Shown: piece after piece, positions 34,080-45,700 of the stretch
Numbering within the stretch: position 1 is the stretch's first letter
Layout: every line of letters begins with the position of its first letter
DNA from: Stictocephala bisonia
Taxonomy: Eukaryota > Arthropoda > Insecta > Hemiptera > Membracidae
Reading direction: 5' to 3'
Assembly (NCBI GenBank): GCA_035578905.1
Contig: JAQJVL010000123.1
Location: 1,488,001 to 1,552,000 of the forward strand
Length of the DNA: 64,000 nucleotides
The notes under the pieces: model-generated
Databases searched by the model: none
What the model saw: only the letters and a program-made list of their open reading frames with translations
What the model was told of the DNA's origin: nothing
Made by a program: the position numbers and the translations under genes

Positions 34080-35040
34080 AGAGTGAGGCCATCTAAGGAT
34101 TGTGTTGAAGGGAGATCCATCTAACGTTTTGTATTCAAGGGAGATCCATCTAACGTTTTGTGTTGAAGGGAGATACATCTAACGTTTTGTGTTGGAGGGA
34201 GATCCATCTAAAGTTTTGTGTTGGAGGGAGATCCATCTAAGGTTTTGTGTTGGAGGGAGATCCATCTAACGTTTTGTATTCAAGGGAGATCCATCTAACG
34301 TTTTGTGTTGAAGGGAGATACATCTAACGTTTTGTGCTGAAGGGAGATCCATCTAACGTTTTGTAATGGAGGGAGATCCATCTAACGTTTTGTGTTGGAG
34401 GGAGATCCATCTAAAGTTTTGTGTTGGAGGGAGATCCATCTAACGTTTTGTATTCAAGGGAGATCTATCTTACGTTTTGTGTTGAAGGGAGATACATCTA
34501 ACGTTTTGTATTCAAGGGAGATCCATCTAACGTTTTTGGTTGGAGGGAGATCCAACTAAAGTTTTGTGTTGAAGGGAGATACATCTAACGTTTTGTATTC
34601 AAGGGAGATCCATCTAACGTTTTGTGTTGAAGGGATATACATCTAACGTTTTGTGCTGAAGGGAGATCCATCTAACGTTTTTGGTTGGAGGGAGATCCAT
34701 CTAAAGTTTTGTGTTGAAGGGAGATACATCTAACGTTTTGTATTCAAGGGAGATCCATCTAAAGTTTTGTGTTGGAGGGAGATCCATCTAACGTTTTGTA
34801 TTCAAGGGAGATCCATCTAACGTTTTGTGTTGAAGGGAGATACATCTAACGTTTTGTGCTGAAGGGAGATCCATCTAACGTTTTTGGTTGGAGGGAGATC
34901 CATCTAAAGTTTTGTGTTGAAGGGAGATACATCTAACGTTTTTTGCTGAAGGGAAATCCATCTAATGTTTTGTGTTGGAAGCAGATCTTTCTAACGTTTT
35001 GTGTTGGAAGGAGATCCATCTAACGTTTTGTAGAGAAGGG
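34080..35040. repeat. 29-bp minisatellite, about 33 copies
   Basis: The basic unit is AGGGAGATCCATCTAACG followed by TTTTGTGTTGA (29 bp). Variants differ at ATCC/ATAC, AACG/AAAG and the GTATTC, GTGTTG, GTGCTG or TTGGTTGG segment. A three-unit block (TATTC, TGTTG with ATAC, TGCTG) returns near 34272, 34590 and 34796, showing higher-order structure. Open frames across it are artefacts of repetition. Confidence 0.96.
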
Positions 35041-35056
35041 ACTATACAAAGTTGAT

Positions 35057-35405
35057 ATATATTGAGGTACGGTCATCTAATGTTGATGTAGCCTATGTGG
35101 AGGAGGGTCACCCAACATTTTGTGTTTGAGGAAGAGCATTTATAATTTATGTATATGGAGGTGAGGCCATCTAATGTTGATGTAGCCTATGTGGAGGAGG
35201 GTCACCCAACATTTTGTGTTTGAGGAAGAGCATTTATAATTGATGTATATGGAGGTGAGGCCATCTAATGTTGATGTAGCCTATGTGGAGGAGGGTCACC
35301 CAACATTTTGTGTTAGAGGAAGAGCATTTATAACTGATGTATATGGAGGTGAGGCCATCTAATGTTGATGTAGCCTATGTGGATGGAGGGCCACCCAACG
35401 TTTTA
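35057..35405. repeat. 94-bp tandem repeat, about 3.6 copies
   Basis: GGTCACCCAACATTTTGTG recurs at 35106, 35200 and 35294, with a diverged copy at 35389; each unit also has GAGG(C)CATCTAATGTTGATG and TAGCCTATGTGGA. The GAGGCCATCTAA core resembles the adjacent 29-bp unit, so the two arrays are probably related. Confidence 0.93.
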
Positions 35406-37142
35406 AGAGCATATAGTTGTTGATTTTTGTGGAGGTAAAACAATATAAAGTTGTTATGATAAGGAAACCAATATAAATTTATATGTGTATGGAAGAAAAA
35501 CTTAAATAAAATAAATCAGAATAGTAAAATAAAAAATAAAAAATGGCTATCAGTGGTTGTTATATTACATTTTAACTGCTAACTAAGCAGACTGTGCAAG
35601 ATAATCAGAGAGATGCGCCTTGTTTGCAAAGCCATTGTTGCAGATAGACAATAGCCACAGCTAGGAACTGACTACTGAAGTGTGGTAGTTGTGGAGTCGA
35701 CGTTACCGACCGGACTGTCGACGTCAAGTCGGTAACATTACAGAGAATCCTGTTCACGTCCGAAGACAATGGTAAGGATGGAGTTTGTGCAGTTTGGAGG
35801 GGTCAATCTCCGCCCAGAGCCCGGGGGGTCGAGGCGCCCACTATAGATGCTGGCAGATACCTGAGGGTCCCCGCTGGGACTAGGCAGGTAGAGTCGCGGA
35901 GATGGACACTCGTGTCAACCGACCTGACACTGACAGAGAAAGGTATCCTCTGAAAATTAGAGGAACAGAGGGGAACTGCCAGGCCAGAAGACCGGTGGAG
36001 CCGAGCAACACTTCAGATACAAGGCGTAACTCCTTGAAGGTTTTAGATGCAAAATTACTTACGTATCAAAATATTTTGTCAATAGTAAACGGAGATGGAG
36101 TACTGTGGTAATGTTTATGAATAGATACTGTACTGTACTGGAGTACTGTAGTAATGTACCTTCTTCCTAAATAAACATTTCCCTTGACGATATCTCACAT
36201 CAGTTTGTTACATTCTCTCTCTCTCCCTCCCTCCCTCCCGCTCTCTCTCCACAGAGAATAAATCTTTGAGCTCTGCCTTAAATTAGATTATAGCTATTAA
36301 GCGTGTATAGACGGTTATAACTTAAAAAAAATAGCTATATTAAAACATTCGCGTGGTGTTTAATTTAACTTGGCTAAAAATGTTTATAAGTTAGTTATTT
36401 ACTTCATATGAGATCAATTAGCGCGACATATTCTTAGTGATCTGACGAACAATACCAGATTCGCTAATTTGTACATAATTTGTACATAATTTGTACATAA
36501 TTTCACAGTCACGACTTATGGAAGAACGACGTTGATTAACTTAGTATGGTTTAAAAAATCTTAGTACCTGTTTAAATATAAAATATTGTGATTCAAAATA
36601 TACGAGTAGATGGCTTACGACAAAATGGCGCCTTTTACCTGGGGACAGTTCTAGCGGTATCCTAAGAAAATGTTGCCCTTTTTGTACTAATAGAAGTGCT
36701 TTTTTTCAATGTTAAGAGTATTTCAGTATTGTTTGTTACCTAACAGTCTTAGGTATGCACTGACCCAACATATGCACATGTACGAGGGTTCCTGCTAGAG
36801 CTGTGATATGTATCAAGTAACAAAATACATAAAAAGCATATTTTATAATTACGTAGAGATTCCAAAGGACAGGTATGGTTGAAGTATCAAAGTGCAGTTT
36901 GTACTAGTGCTTAGTAGTGCGCGAGATAACATGCGAACTAAACTAGTATTAGTTTATCATCCAACAAACAAGCACGTGTTGTATTGTATAGATGGTGTCA
37001 TAGCCTCAGCTGACTAATGAATATCGTATTTCTCGGAACGGCAGTTCTCTAAGTACAATACCGAGTGCACGGTAATGTACACTTAGAATTACTGTACAGT
37101 CATAAAACTTGAATAATTACAGCTTTTTACAGGTGTAAGCTG
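35406..37142. other. Unassigned; GC-rich patch and CT-rich tract
   Basis: Bases 35690-36020 are GC-rich, with a short inverted repeat (GTTACCGAC / GTCGGTAAC near 35702-35732) and a 69-codon + frame at 35902 that I do not recognise. A CT/CCCT-rich tract spans about 36214-36251, and three copies of TTTGTACATAA lie near 36470-36502. Confidence 0.35.
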
Positions 37143-37282
37143 GTTTAACAATTAAACACAGCAAACATGAATAAGTCATGCGTTACTAACAACAATCATC
37201 GAACAAGGCCTACCTGCTGTTTAACAATTAAACACAGCAAACATGAATAAGTCATGCGTTACTAACAACAATCATGGAACAA
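37143..37282. repeat. Direct duplication, about 64 bp with short spacer
   Basis: TTTAACAATTAAACACAGCA through ACAACAATCAT(C/G)GAACAAG occurs twice, at about 37143 and 37219, separated by about 10 unrelated bases. Only one base differs. Confidence 0.92.
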
Positions 37283-37428
37283 GTGCACAAAATTCCAATT
37301 GTAATTTTAACAATTGGATACTAACATTTTATTTTTCCTACCTAAAACTTTACAAAAAGTGACAACACGTCCCAATTTGTGATGGAGTTTATATTGTTAT
37401 TCTTCATTTTTTTAATAAGTTTTCGTAA

Positions 37429-37749
37429 ATTAACAAGCATATAAGCAATTATCATTAGGCAAGACAACATAAAAAAAATTGGCGAAAAAATAAATAAACG
37501 AAACAAAGGCAAAAAATAAACTTAATTGTTTTTTATTAATAATTTAGCATTAAAAATAAATAAAAAACACGTCCCAACTCTAAACAGCTTCCAGCACTTG
37601 TAAGTGTTGAGAGCATAATATATACTATAAGTCAAGCCAGCTGTTAGGTTACCGAGGGTGGCAATCACAGGCTTGCCAACGAAATCGTGTAATAAGAAAG
37701 AAATTACAAAATCGCTGTCTGTGATTCGGCAGGAACAGGGTGCGTTACT
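37429..37749. repeat. 320-bp direct repeat, copy 1
   Basis: Nearly identical to 39067-39384 in the same orientation. It begins TTAACAAGCATATAAG and ends GGCAGGAACAGGGTGCGTTA. On the minus strand both copies have an open frame with GKPVIATLGNLTAGLTYS, but it lacks a known domain and runs into AT-rich sequence. It could be a dispersed transposon fragment or a segmental duplication. The ends do not show the TG...CA pattern of LTRs. Confidence 0.9.
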
Positions 37750-39066
37750 TCGTGGGTGTTGAACGGAAATTTGTTTTAACATCAAGCATTAACAATCGAA
37801 AAGTATATATAACTTTGTTTTAAGTAAGCAATCAGTTATTAATTATTCACTTTATTAACAAGTATAGAATAAAGACAAAACCATCAATAATTTGGATGTA
37901 CGTATACTATGCATTCCGTATTTTTAAATTTGAAACATTAGTAAATTTAATTTACATTTGACTTTCATACATTTATTATTAGCCTACCTTCAAAGTTTAA
38001 TACAAATATATATAAATTGAAATATTTCTACTGTACTTTTAAGATCCATATACTGTAAAAATAATACAAATCTGATGTGCAAATATTTAATTTTTAAAAT
38101 TCACTGAATTAATGATTCATATAAGTAATGTTTGTAAATAATAGTTATTTCTTAAACCAATTTACAAAAAAATATATTTCCGTGCAATTTATCACGTAAA
38201 AAAACAACATACACTGTGTTACATAAGACAAGCACTGCTAAAAGTATGGCATACAACTTGTGTGTTAAGCACGATAAAATACATCAAACTTTATCGACTC
38301 GTCAATTCCACTTTTTAAACCCATTAAAATGTATGAGCTCTGTTGTCACTTTTTACATGTTATTATTATATTAGACTGTCTAAGCGCGTATTTATACAGT
38401 TAATCGACCTTGAGATCAGGCGCGCACTACGTTTTCTCTCCGTCAAGAGGAGGTTTCACAGAGATAAATCACGGGGTTTGAGGAGGCTCCATGGAACTTG
38501 ATGCATGCATGGATGGGTCTCAGTGCTGAACGACGCGCGCATAACAAGGTACGCCGTAAATCTCTAAGACAGATATTCCTAAGACACGTATCTGAAAATG
38601 CAATGAGGATACATAAAAACGGTCGGGGAGCAATATTCGAACAACTATATTGTTCAGTACTCGTTTCGCTAGCCTTCACTCTGTAGTTAGTTCCCAAACT
38701 TCACACGTTTGTCCCTAAATGTGGCTTCTCAAAGATAACTAATAACATTTCGATCAAACTCGATAAATATTCAAAAGCTTTCCATTAAGCTCATTAATTT
38801 CTTATGGTGGCTGTTTCCCAAACTGCCAAGTCACCGCTGGGAAACAGATAGTTCTATAGTGGATTGACCATTTTACCGTTCAGCGGACTTAAACATATTT
38901 TTATATTTTAACAGTCCGGTTTTTGTCAACTATTATAATGAATTATTGTCAACACTGTATGATTATTAAAGGATATAATAGACCATAAGATGATTTTACG
39001 AGTTTTTAAAATAAAAAATCGACAAGTATTACATTTAAATTTTCTTATATTTAACTGGAAAAGGTT
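37750..39066. other. Sequence between the 320-bp direct repeats
   Basis: AT-rich except for 38410-38560, where short overlapping frames on both strands occur. A 10-bp-arm stem (CTGTTTCCCA / TGGGAAACAG) lies at about 38810-38850. No integrase, protease or reverse transcriptase motif was seen, so the repeats are not supported as LTRs. Confidence 0.4.
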
Positions 39067-39384
39067 ATTAACAAGCATATAAGAATTTATCATTAGGCAA
39101 GACAACATAAAAAAATTGGCGAAAAAATAAATAAACGAAACAAAGGCAAAAAATAAACTTAATTGTTTTTTTATTAATAATTTAGGATTAAAAATAAATA
39201 AAAAACACGTCCCAACTCTAAACAGCTTCCAGCACTTGTAAGTGTTGAGAGCATATATACTGTAAGTCAAGCCAGCTGTTAGGTTACCGAGAGTGGCAAT
39301 CACAGGCTTGCCAACGAAATCGTGTAATAAGAAAGAAATTACAAAATCGCTGTCTGTGATTCGGCAGGAAGAGGGTGCGTTACT
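39067..39384. repeat. 320-bp direct repeat, copy 2
   Basis: Second copy of the 37429-37749 repeat. Differences include a short indel in the A-rich tract, CAGG/GAGG near the end and a 3-4 base deletion in the ATAATATATACTATAAG segment. Family R1 (39419-39550) starts about 35 bases downstream here but not after copy 1. Confidence 0.9.
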
Positions 39385-39418
39385 CTATGCTTACTTATAT
39401 ATAGAAATACTCAACTTT

Positions 39419-39550
39419 GACAAAACCATCTTATGGTAAAGTTCTTCACCTATCAAATGAAACTCCAAGTGTTACGATACGATCATTATTACGGACCGAA
39501 TCCTTGAAATAGAAACATATGTTTTTGGCGTTTTATCATGGAGCGAAACG
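39419..39550. repeat. Dispersed repeat family R1, copy 2
   Basis: Counterpart of 25886-26027, with the same order of conserved phrases (CTTCACCTA, CCAAGTGTTACGATAC, GGACCGAATCCTTGAAATAG). Non-coding. Confidence 0.75.
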
Positions 39551-40068
39551 TAAATATCTAACAGACAGTACTGTCTTTCCAGTGTTACTGCTATGAAAGT
39601 GGCAGAATAAATTCGTTGACTCTACTATATTTTGCTACTAGCATAAAATCACGTTCGCTCGAATTCCACAAAGTAATAAAGAGATTTTCACAATGTATCT
39701 TTCTGAGTAAAACCAATTAACATCTGTGTCAATAACGGATTATTTACAGAACTATACCAGTCTTATCATTTCAAGAGGTGTTAGTACGAGGAAAGTTTTC
39801 AGCTGATTCGAGCGTGACAATAAATTCATGAGATACGTCATGAGGTATTTTAAGGAATTCTAATAACTTTAAGAAAACATAAGTTTAGGTTTCTGATGGA
39901 ATACGTTTAGTTTTGAATTCATATTATTAAATTTATATTATGTACATTACATTCAGTGTTTTGTTTAGCTCTCTAGCCTAATTAAATTATTTATAAGCTA
40001 TCTTATTTAATGTTTATATAAAAACTAGTTAAAGATACTACAAACAATAAATAAAATGTATATATTAC
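39551..40068. other. Unassigned AT-rich sequence
   Basis: Nothing identified. Confidence 0.4.
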
Positions 40069-40250
40069 TAGGGGACACCCCTGCACACTTCGCATGCCAA
40101 CCTTGTCACTCGCTGCGTTCGTGACACCTCGGAATTCGGCCTCGGCATGTAACTTTTGACTTAAAATATTAATAATTAAATTGTATTAAGTAAAATAGTA
40201 TTATTATAATTGATTTACATTAGTTCACTCACTGCACTTGATTTGCACTC

Positions 40251-40855
40251 TTCTTCTTCTTCTTTGTCTTTGCCTTTTCCCACGTCACGTAGGGTCGGTA
40301 TTACAACTCCGGATCCTCCTCCTCCACAGCTGTCTATCCAGGGCTTCATCCTCCCTCCATCCCTTTTCCCTCAAGTCACATGACACCTTGTCCTTCCATC
40401 TCATTTCTGGTCTCCCTCTCTTCCTCCGCCCCTCGACCTCCAAGTCTCCAATCCTTCTCCCCACATAGTTCTCCCCTCTTCTACGTATGTGCCCATACCA
40501 CCTCAGTCTACCTTCTTGAATTTTCTTCCCTAAGGGTCCCACTCCAACTGTTCCTCTGATGTAATCATTTTTTTATTCTATCCTTCCTTGTAACTCCACT
40601 CATCCACCTCAGCATTCTCATTTCCGCCACTTCCATCCTTCTCTCTTGCGCCTTCTTTATCGGCCAAGTCTCTGCACTATACAGCATTGCAGGCCTCACC
40701 ACAGATTTATACAACTTTCCTTTCCTCCTGGCGCCAACCCTCCTATCACACAACACTCCACTCATTTTCTTCCAATTCATCCATCCACTATTAATCCTAT
40801 GCTGTATTTCCGCCTCCAGTCCTCCATCACTCTGGATGTACGAACCCAGGTATTT
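40251..40855 (-). mobile_element. 5'-truncated RTE-type LINE insertion
   Basis: A 605-bp minus-strand insertion is bounded by an exact 10-bp target-site duplication, ATTTGCACTC at 40241-40250 and 40856-40865. Its 3' end is a (GAA)n-like tail (TTCTTCTTCTTC on the plus strand at 40251), typical of RTE elements. It carries the last part of the RTE polyprotein and nothing upstream, consistent with abortive target-primed reverse transcription. Confidence 0.9.
40285..40855 (-). pseudogene. RTE-clade reverse transcriptase C-terminal fragment
   Basis: Read on the minus strand from 40855: YLGSYIQSDGGLEAEI, GVLCDRRV, KLYKSVVRPAMLYSAETW, VAEMRMLRWMSGVTRKDRI, then after a frameshift near 40567 (a run of A's and a TGA) LRWYGHIRRRGE and GRRKRGRPEMRWKD to a stop at 40285. 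This succession (YLGS, GVLCDR, RPAxLYGxExW, EMRMLRWxxGxTRxDRI, RxRWYGHxxRR, GRxRGRPxxxWxD) is the hallmark of the region after the reverse transcriptase core in RTE/BovB-type elements. The catalytic core (FADD) and endonuclease are absent because of 5' truncation. One frameshift only, so the copy is not very old. Confidence 0.9.
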
Positions 40856-40990
40856 ATTTGCACTCTATTTATAGTATAATAATTATAAACAAACAATTTG
40901 ATTACTAAGCATATTTCAAACGTTTTAATTTTATTTAACAGCTGATGATGACATACACACAGACATACATGTATTCGCACTTTTATAATT

Positions 40991-41552
40991 AACTAGGGGA
41001 CACCCCTGCACACTTCGCGAACCAACCCCGACGCTCACTGCGCTCGCAAATAAATAGATTAACTGTTTAACGTAAAATCACAATATTAAATTGATTTACC
41101 ATTTTATCTCACTCACACTAATTGCGTTGCACCCTAAGGTATTACTTAGCCTTTTTCAAACGTGTTCAATTTATTTGTTTTTGTTTAACAGCTGAAAATA
41201 AAACTCATAGTATAATGTTACAAATGCATTAATCACAGAGCAGCTTTGTTATGTGGGGTCAATATTACAATGTTAAACATACAAAATAAACATGTTTATT
41301 TATTTACAAAATAGCTGTTATTAATTTACTAAAATCAACCAAATGTTATCTTTATGGAACAATCATTAAGAGGTGGTTTCTACTCCTTATGAGTACTTTA
41401 TCATGATGAAGATACTTTAGTTGTCCTATTTAAGACCTAAAGACAAAGTCTACAAAATTTCAGCTCTCTACCTATATGGGAAGTTGGAGAATTAGTGATG
41501 AGTGAGTGAGTCAGTCAGTGAGGGCTTTGCCTTTACACATATTATATTACCT
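40991..41552 (+). repeat. Dispersed element family R4, copy 2
   Basis: It begins CTAGGGGACACCCCTGCACA and contains the internal phrases TTTCAAACGTGTTCAATT and GTTTAACAGCTGA. It ends with TGGGAAGTTGGAGAATTAGT, GAGTGAGTGAGTCAGTCAGT and GAGGGCTTTGCCTTT. The whole is non-coding, with a fixed 5' phrase and a simple-sequence-like 3' part, as expected of a short retroposon or non-autonomous element. Confidence 0.7.
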
Positions 41553-41639
41553 TGATATTTTACTGTGCTGCTCTCTATGTTTAACCTAACAAATTATTTG
41601 GACCATTTAAAATGTTTTGTTTATCCCACCAGCTGGTCA

Positions 41640-41848
41640 GTTAAAATTAATATCTATAAGAATAACATTGCAACTTCGACGCCGTGTAGGACAAAAACCT
41701 ATGGGAATTTAAAAAATCTAGCTCCGTTACGACTTATAAATCAAAATTATCTTTAGAAAAAATAAATTTCATCAAAATCGGTCAAGTCATAAGTTCAGAA
41801 AGTGAGTGAACCAAATGACCCGATTGTTTTAATATATAGGATTGCTAT
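41640..41848 (+). repeat. 3' end of another dispersed retroposon-like repeat
   Basis: TCATCAAAATCGGTCAAGTC, AAGTTCAGAAAGTGAGTGAA and then TTTTAATATATAGGAT form an ending very common in invertebrate dispersed repeats (a CAAAATCGGT phrase followed by a TATATAG end). The 5' limit is unclear. Confidence 0.5.
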
Positions 41849-42781
41849 AAATAAATGGCTTAGGAGATTGGTTCAACTTAATTATTATACATTAATTATA
41901 ATTTTCTCCAAATTGTAATAATTACACAGTTGAATTGTAACAAAGTTACAATATTTAAAACAATTATTTTACTATTAGAACATGGTTAGATAACATTTAT
42001 TACAAGCTAGCGCTTTCTCCAGTTAAGTCCTCATCAGTTTCAAATGTAAAGAAGAAACCAAGTATAAAACAGTATAAAATAAAATATGATTTAACGACAG
42101 ATATTATCAAAGAATTTGTAAAACTAAATGGACTAGTCGAAAATAAATTCAAATAAAATGCTAAATTAGTACCGGTATTTACAATTAATTAATAGTTCTA
42201 TATCCCATTTATTTTGTATGATTTACATTTTAGATAGTTATGTATAAAATACTACACGGAGCAGTGTTGTAATCCAGCTGAATTAAGGATTGAAGGCAAT
42301 TAGTTTGAGCGTAGTATTTATATTTTCGAGTCTTCAGTTTCCTTAATTGATAACATGTTTCCTTTGGTCGCTTAATTAACAAAGGAAGTTGCAAAACATG
42401 TTTGACAACCTTTTTTGATCGAATATTCATGTAATATTGATATCAAGATTTTGTTATAAAAACAATAATTCGTATTATGCTTTATACAATTTAGTTTAAT
42501 TTCTTAATTTAACTAATAGATAAAATTTGTTTTAATTAGTAATTTTTATTAACTAATGGTGTCTAGTAAAGAATAGAGGTAGACGTTCTGATTGAAACTG
42601 AATTTTTTAGCAGTGTATCAATGCAAAAACAGCAGAACGAGTTGTCTGGGTACATACTAGTTGCGCATGTTCCCAGTTGTCTTCACATTAGCGATATCTC
42701 AGTCAGCAGTCAGATGATGGATGGCCCAACTGTCAAGGCCAATCCAATATCATCGATGCCAATACCAATAAAAGGGCCTCT
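41849..42781. other. Unassigned AT-rich sequence before the satellite
   Basis: No frames or repeats of note. From about 42600 the composition becomes more balanced and leads into the satellite. Confidence 0.4.
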
Positions 42782-45700
42782 CAGCCAAATATTATCAAGA
42801 ATAACAAAGCACTACGTAGTTTAACTGGTACACAATACCATTGATCAAGTCACTTATAAACGATAGCCAAACAGTATCAAGAATAACAAAGCACTGTAGT
42901 TTAACTGGTACACAATACCATTGATCAGCTCACTTATAAACGATAGCTAAACAGTATCAAGAATAACAAAGCACTGTAGTTTAACTGACACACAATACCA
43001 TTGATCAACTCACTTATAAACGATAGCCAAACAGTATCAAGAATAACAAAGCACTGTAGTTTAACTGACACACAATACCATTGATCAACTCACTTATAAA
43101 CGATAGCCAAACAGTATCAAGAATAACAAAGCACTACGTAGTTTAACTGGTACACAATACCATTGATCAGCTCACTTATAAACGATAGCTAAACAGCATC
43201 AAGAATAACAAAGCACTGTAGTTTAACTGACACACAATACCATTGATCAACTCACTTATAAGCGATAGCCAAACAGTATCAAGAATAACAAAGCACTACG
43301 TAGTTTAACTGGCACACAATACCATTGATCAGTTCACTTATAAACGATAGCCAAACAGCATCAAGAATAACAAAGCACTATAGTTTAACTGGCACACAAT
43401 ACCATTGATCAGTTCACTTATAAACGATAGCCAAACAGCATCAAGAATAACAAAGCACTATAGTTTAACTGGCACACAATACCATTGATCAGCTCACTTA
43501 TAAACGATAGCTAAACAGCATCAAGAATAACAAAGCACTGTAGTTTAACTGACACACAATACCATTGATCAACTCACTTATAAACGATAGCCAAACAGTA
43601 TCAAGAATAACAAAGCACTATAGTTTAACTGGCAAACAATACCATTGATCAACTCACTTATAAACGATAGCCAAACAGTATCAAGAATAACAAAGCACTA
43701 TAGTTTAACTGGCACACAATACATTGATCAGCTTACTTATAAACGATAGCTAAACAGTATCAAGAATAACAAAGCACTATAGTTTAACTGGTACACAATA
43801 CATTGATCAGCTCACTTATAAACGATAGCTAAACAGTATCAAGAATAACAAAGCACTATAGTTTAACTGGTACACAATACATTGATCAGCTCACTTATAA
43901 AAGATAGCCAAACAGCATCAAGAATAACAAAGCACTGTAGTTTAACTGACACACAATACCATTGATCAACTCACTTATAAACGATAGCCAAACAGTATCA
44001 AGAATAACAAAGCACTATAGTTTAACTGGCACACAATACCATTGATCAACTCACTTATAAACGATAGCCAAACAGTATCAAGAATAACAAAGCACTATAG
44101 TTTAACTGGCACACAATACCATTGATCAACTTACTTATGGCACACAATTCTATTGATCAACTCACTTATAAACGATAGCCAAACAGTATCAAGAATAACA
44201 AAGCACTATAGTTTAACTGGCACACAATACCATTGATCAACTTACTTATGGCACACAATTCTATTGATCAACTCACTTATAAACGATAGCCAAACAGTAT
44301 CAAGAATAACAAAGCACTATAGTTGAAATGGCACACAATACCATTGATCAACTTACTTATGGCACACAATTCTATTGATCAACTCACTTATAAACGATAG
44401 CTAAACAGTATCAAGAATAACAAAGCACTATTGTTTAACTGGCACACAATACCATTGATCAACTCACTTATAAACGATAGCCAAACAGTATCAAAAATAA
44501 CAAAGCACTATAGTTTAACTGGCAAACAATACCATTGATCAACTCACTTATAAACGATAGCCAAACAGTATCAAGAATAACAAAGCACTATTGTTTAACT
44601 GGCACACAATACCATTGATCAACTCACTTATAAACGATAGCCAAACCGTATCAAGAATAACAAAGCACTATAGTTTAACTGGCACACAATACCATTGATC
44701 AACTCACTTATAAACGATAGCCAAACAGTATCAAGAATAACAAAGCACTATAGTTTAACTGGCACACAATACCATTGATCAACTTACTTATGGCACACAA
44801 TTCTATTGATCAACTCACTTATAAACGATAGCCAAACAGTATCAAGAATAACAAAGCACTATTGTTTAACTGGCACACAATACCATTGATCAACTCACTT
44901 ATAACGATAGCCAAACAGTATCAAGAATAACAAAGCACTATAGTTTAACTGGCACACAATACCATTGATCAACTCACTAAAAACGATAGCCAAACAGCAT
45001 CAAGAATAACAAAGCACTGTAGTTTAACTGGCACACAATACCATTGATCAACTCACTTATAAACGATAGCCAAACAGTATCAAGAATCACAAAGCACTAC
45101 GTAGTTTAACTGGCACACAATACCATTGATCAGCTCACTTATAAACGATAGCCAAATATTATCAAGAATAACAAAGCACTACGTAGTTTAACTGGCACAC
45201 AATACCATTGATCAGCTCACTTATAAACGATAGCCAAATATTATCAAGAATAACAAAGCACTACGTAGTTTAACTGGCACACAATACCATTGATCAGCTC
45301 ACTTATAAACGATAGCCAAACAGTATCAAGAATCACAAAGCACTATAGTTTAACTGGCACACAATACCATTGATCAACTTACTTATGGCACACAATTCTA
45401 TTGATCAACTCACTTATAAGCGATAGCCAAATATTATCAAGAATAACAAAGCACTACGTAGTTTAACTGGCACACAATACCATTGATCAGCTCACTTATA
45501 AGCGATAGCCAAACAGCATCAAGAATAACAAAGCACTACGTAGTTTAACTTGCACACAATACCATTGATCAGCTCACTTATAAGCGATAGCCAAATATTA
45601 TCAAGAATAACAAAGCACTACGTAGTTTAACTGGCACACAATACCATTGATCAGCTCACTTATAACCGATAGCCAAATATTATCAAGAATAACAAAGCAC

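Larger units (their letters stand above)
40069..40985 (+). repeat. Dispersed element family R4, copy 1, split by an RTE insertion
   Basis: It starts ACTAGGGGACACCCCTGCAC followed by ACTTCGC, the same head as at 40991. After removing 40251-40855, its remainder (ATTGATTTACAT, CACTCACTGCACTTG, then TTTCAAACGTTTTAATT and TTTAACAGCTGA) aligns with copy 2. It is non-coding and of unknown class. Confidence 0.75.

Noticed and set aside
33987..34178. 63-codon minus-strand frame
   Set aside because: It lies across the 29-bp minisatellite and its lead-in. Open by repetition only.
37429..39384. LTR retrotransposon with 320-bp LTRs
   Set aside because: The ends lack TG...CA, no primer-binding site or polypurine tract is apparent, and the 1.3-kb interval has no gag or pol motif.
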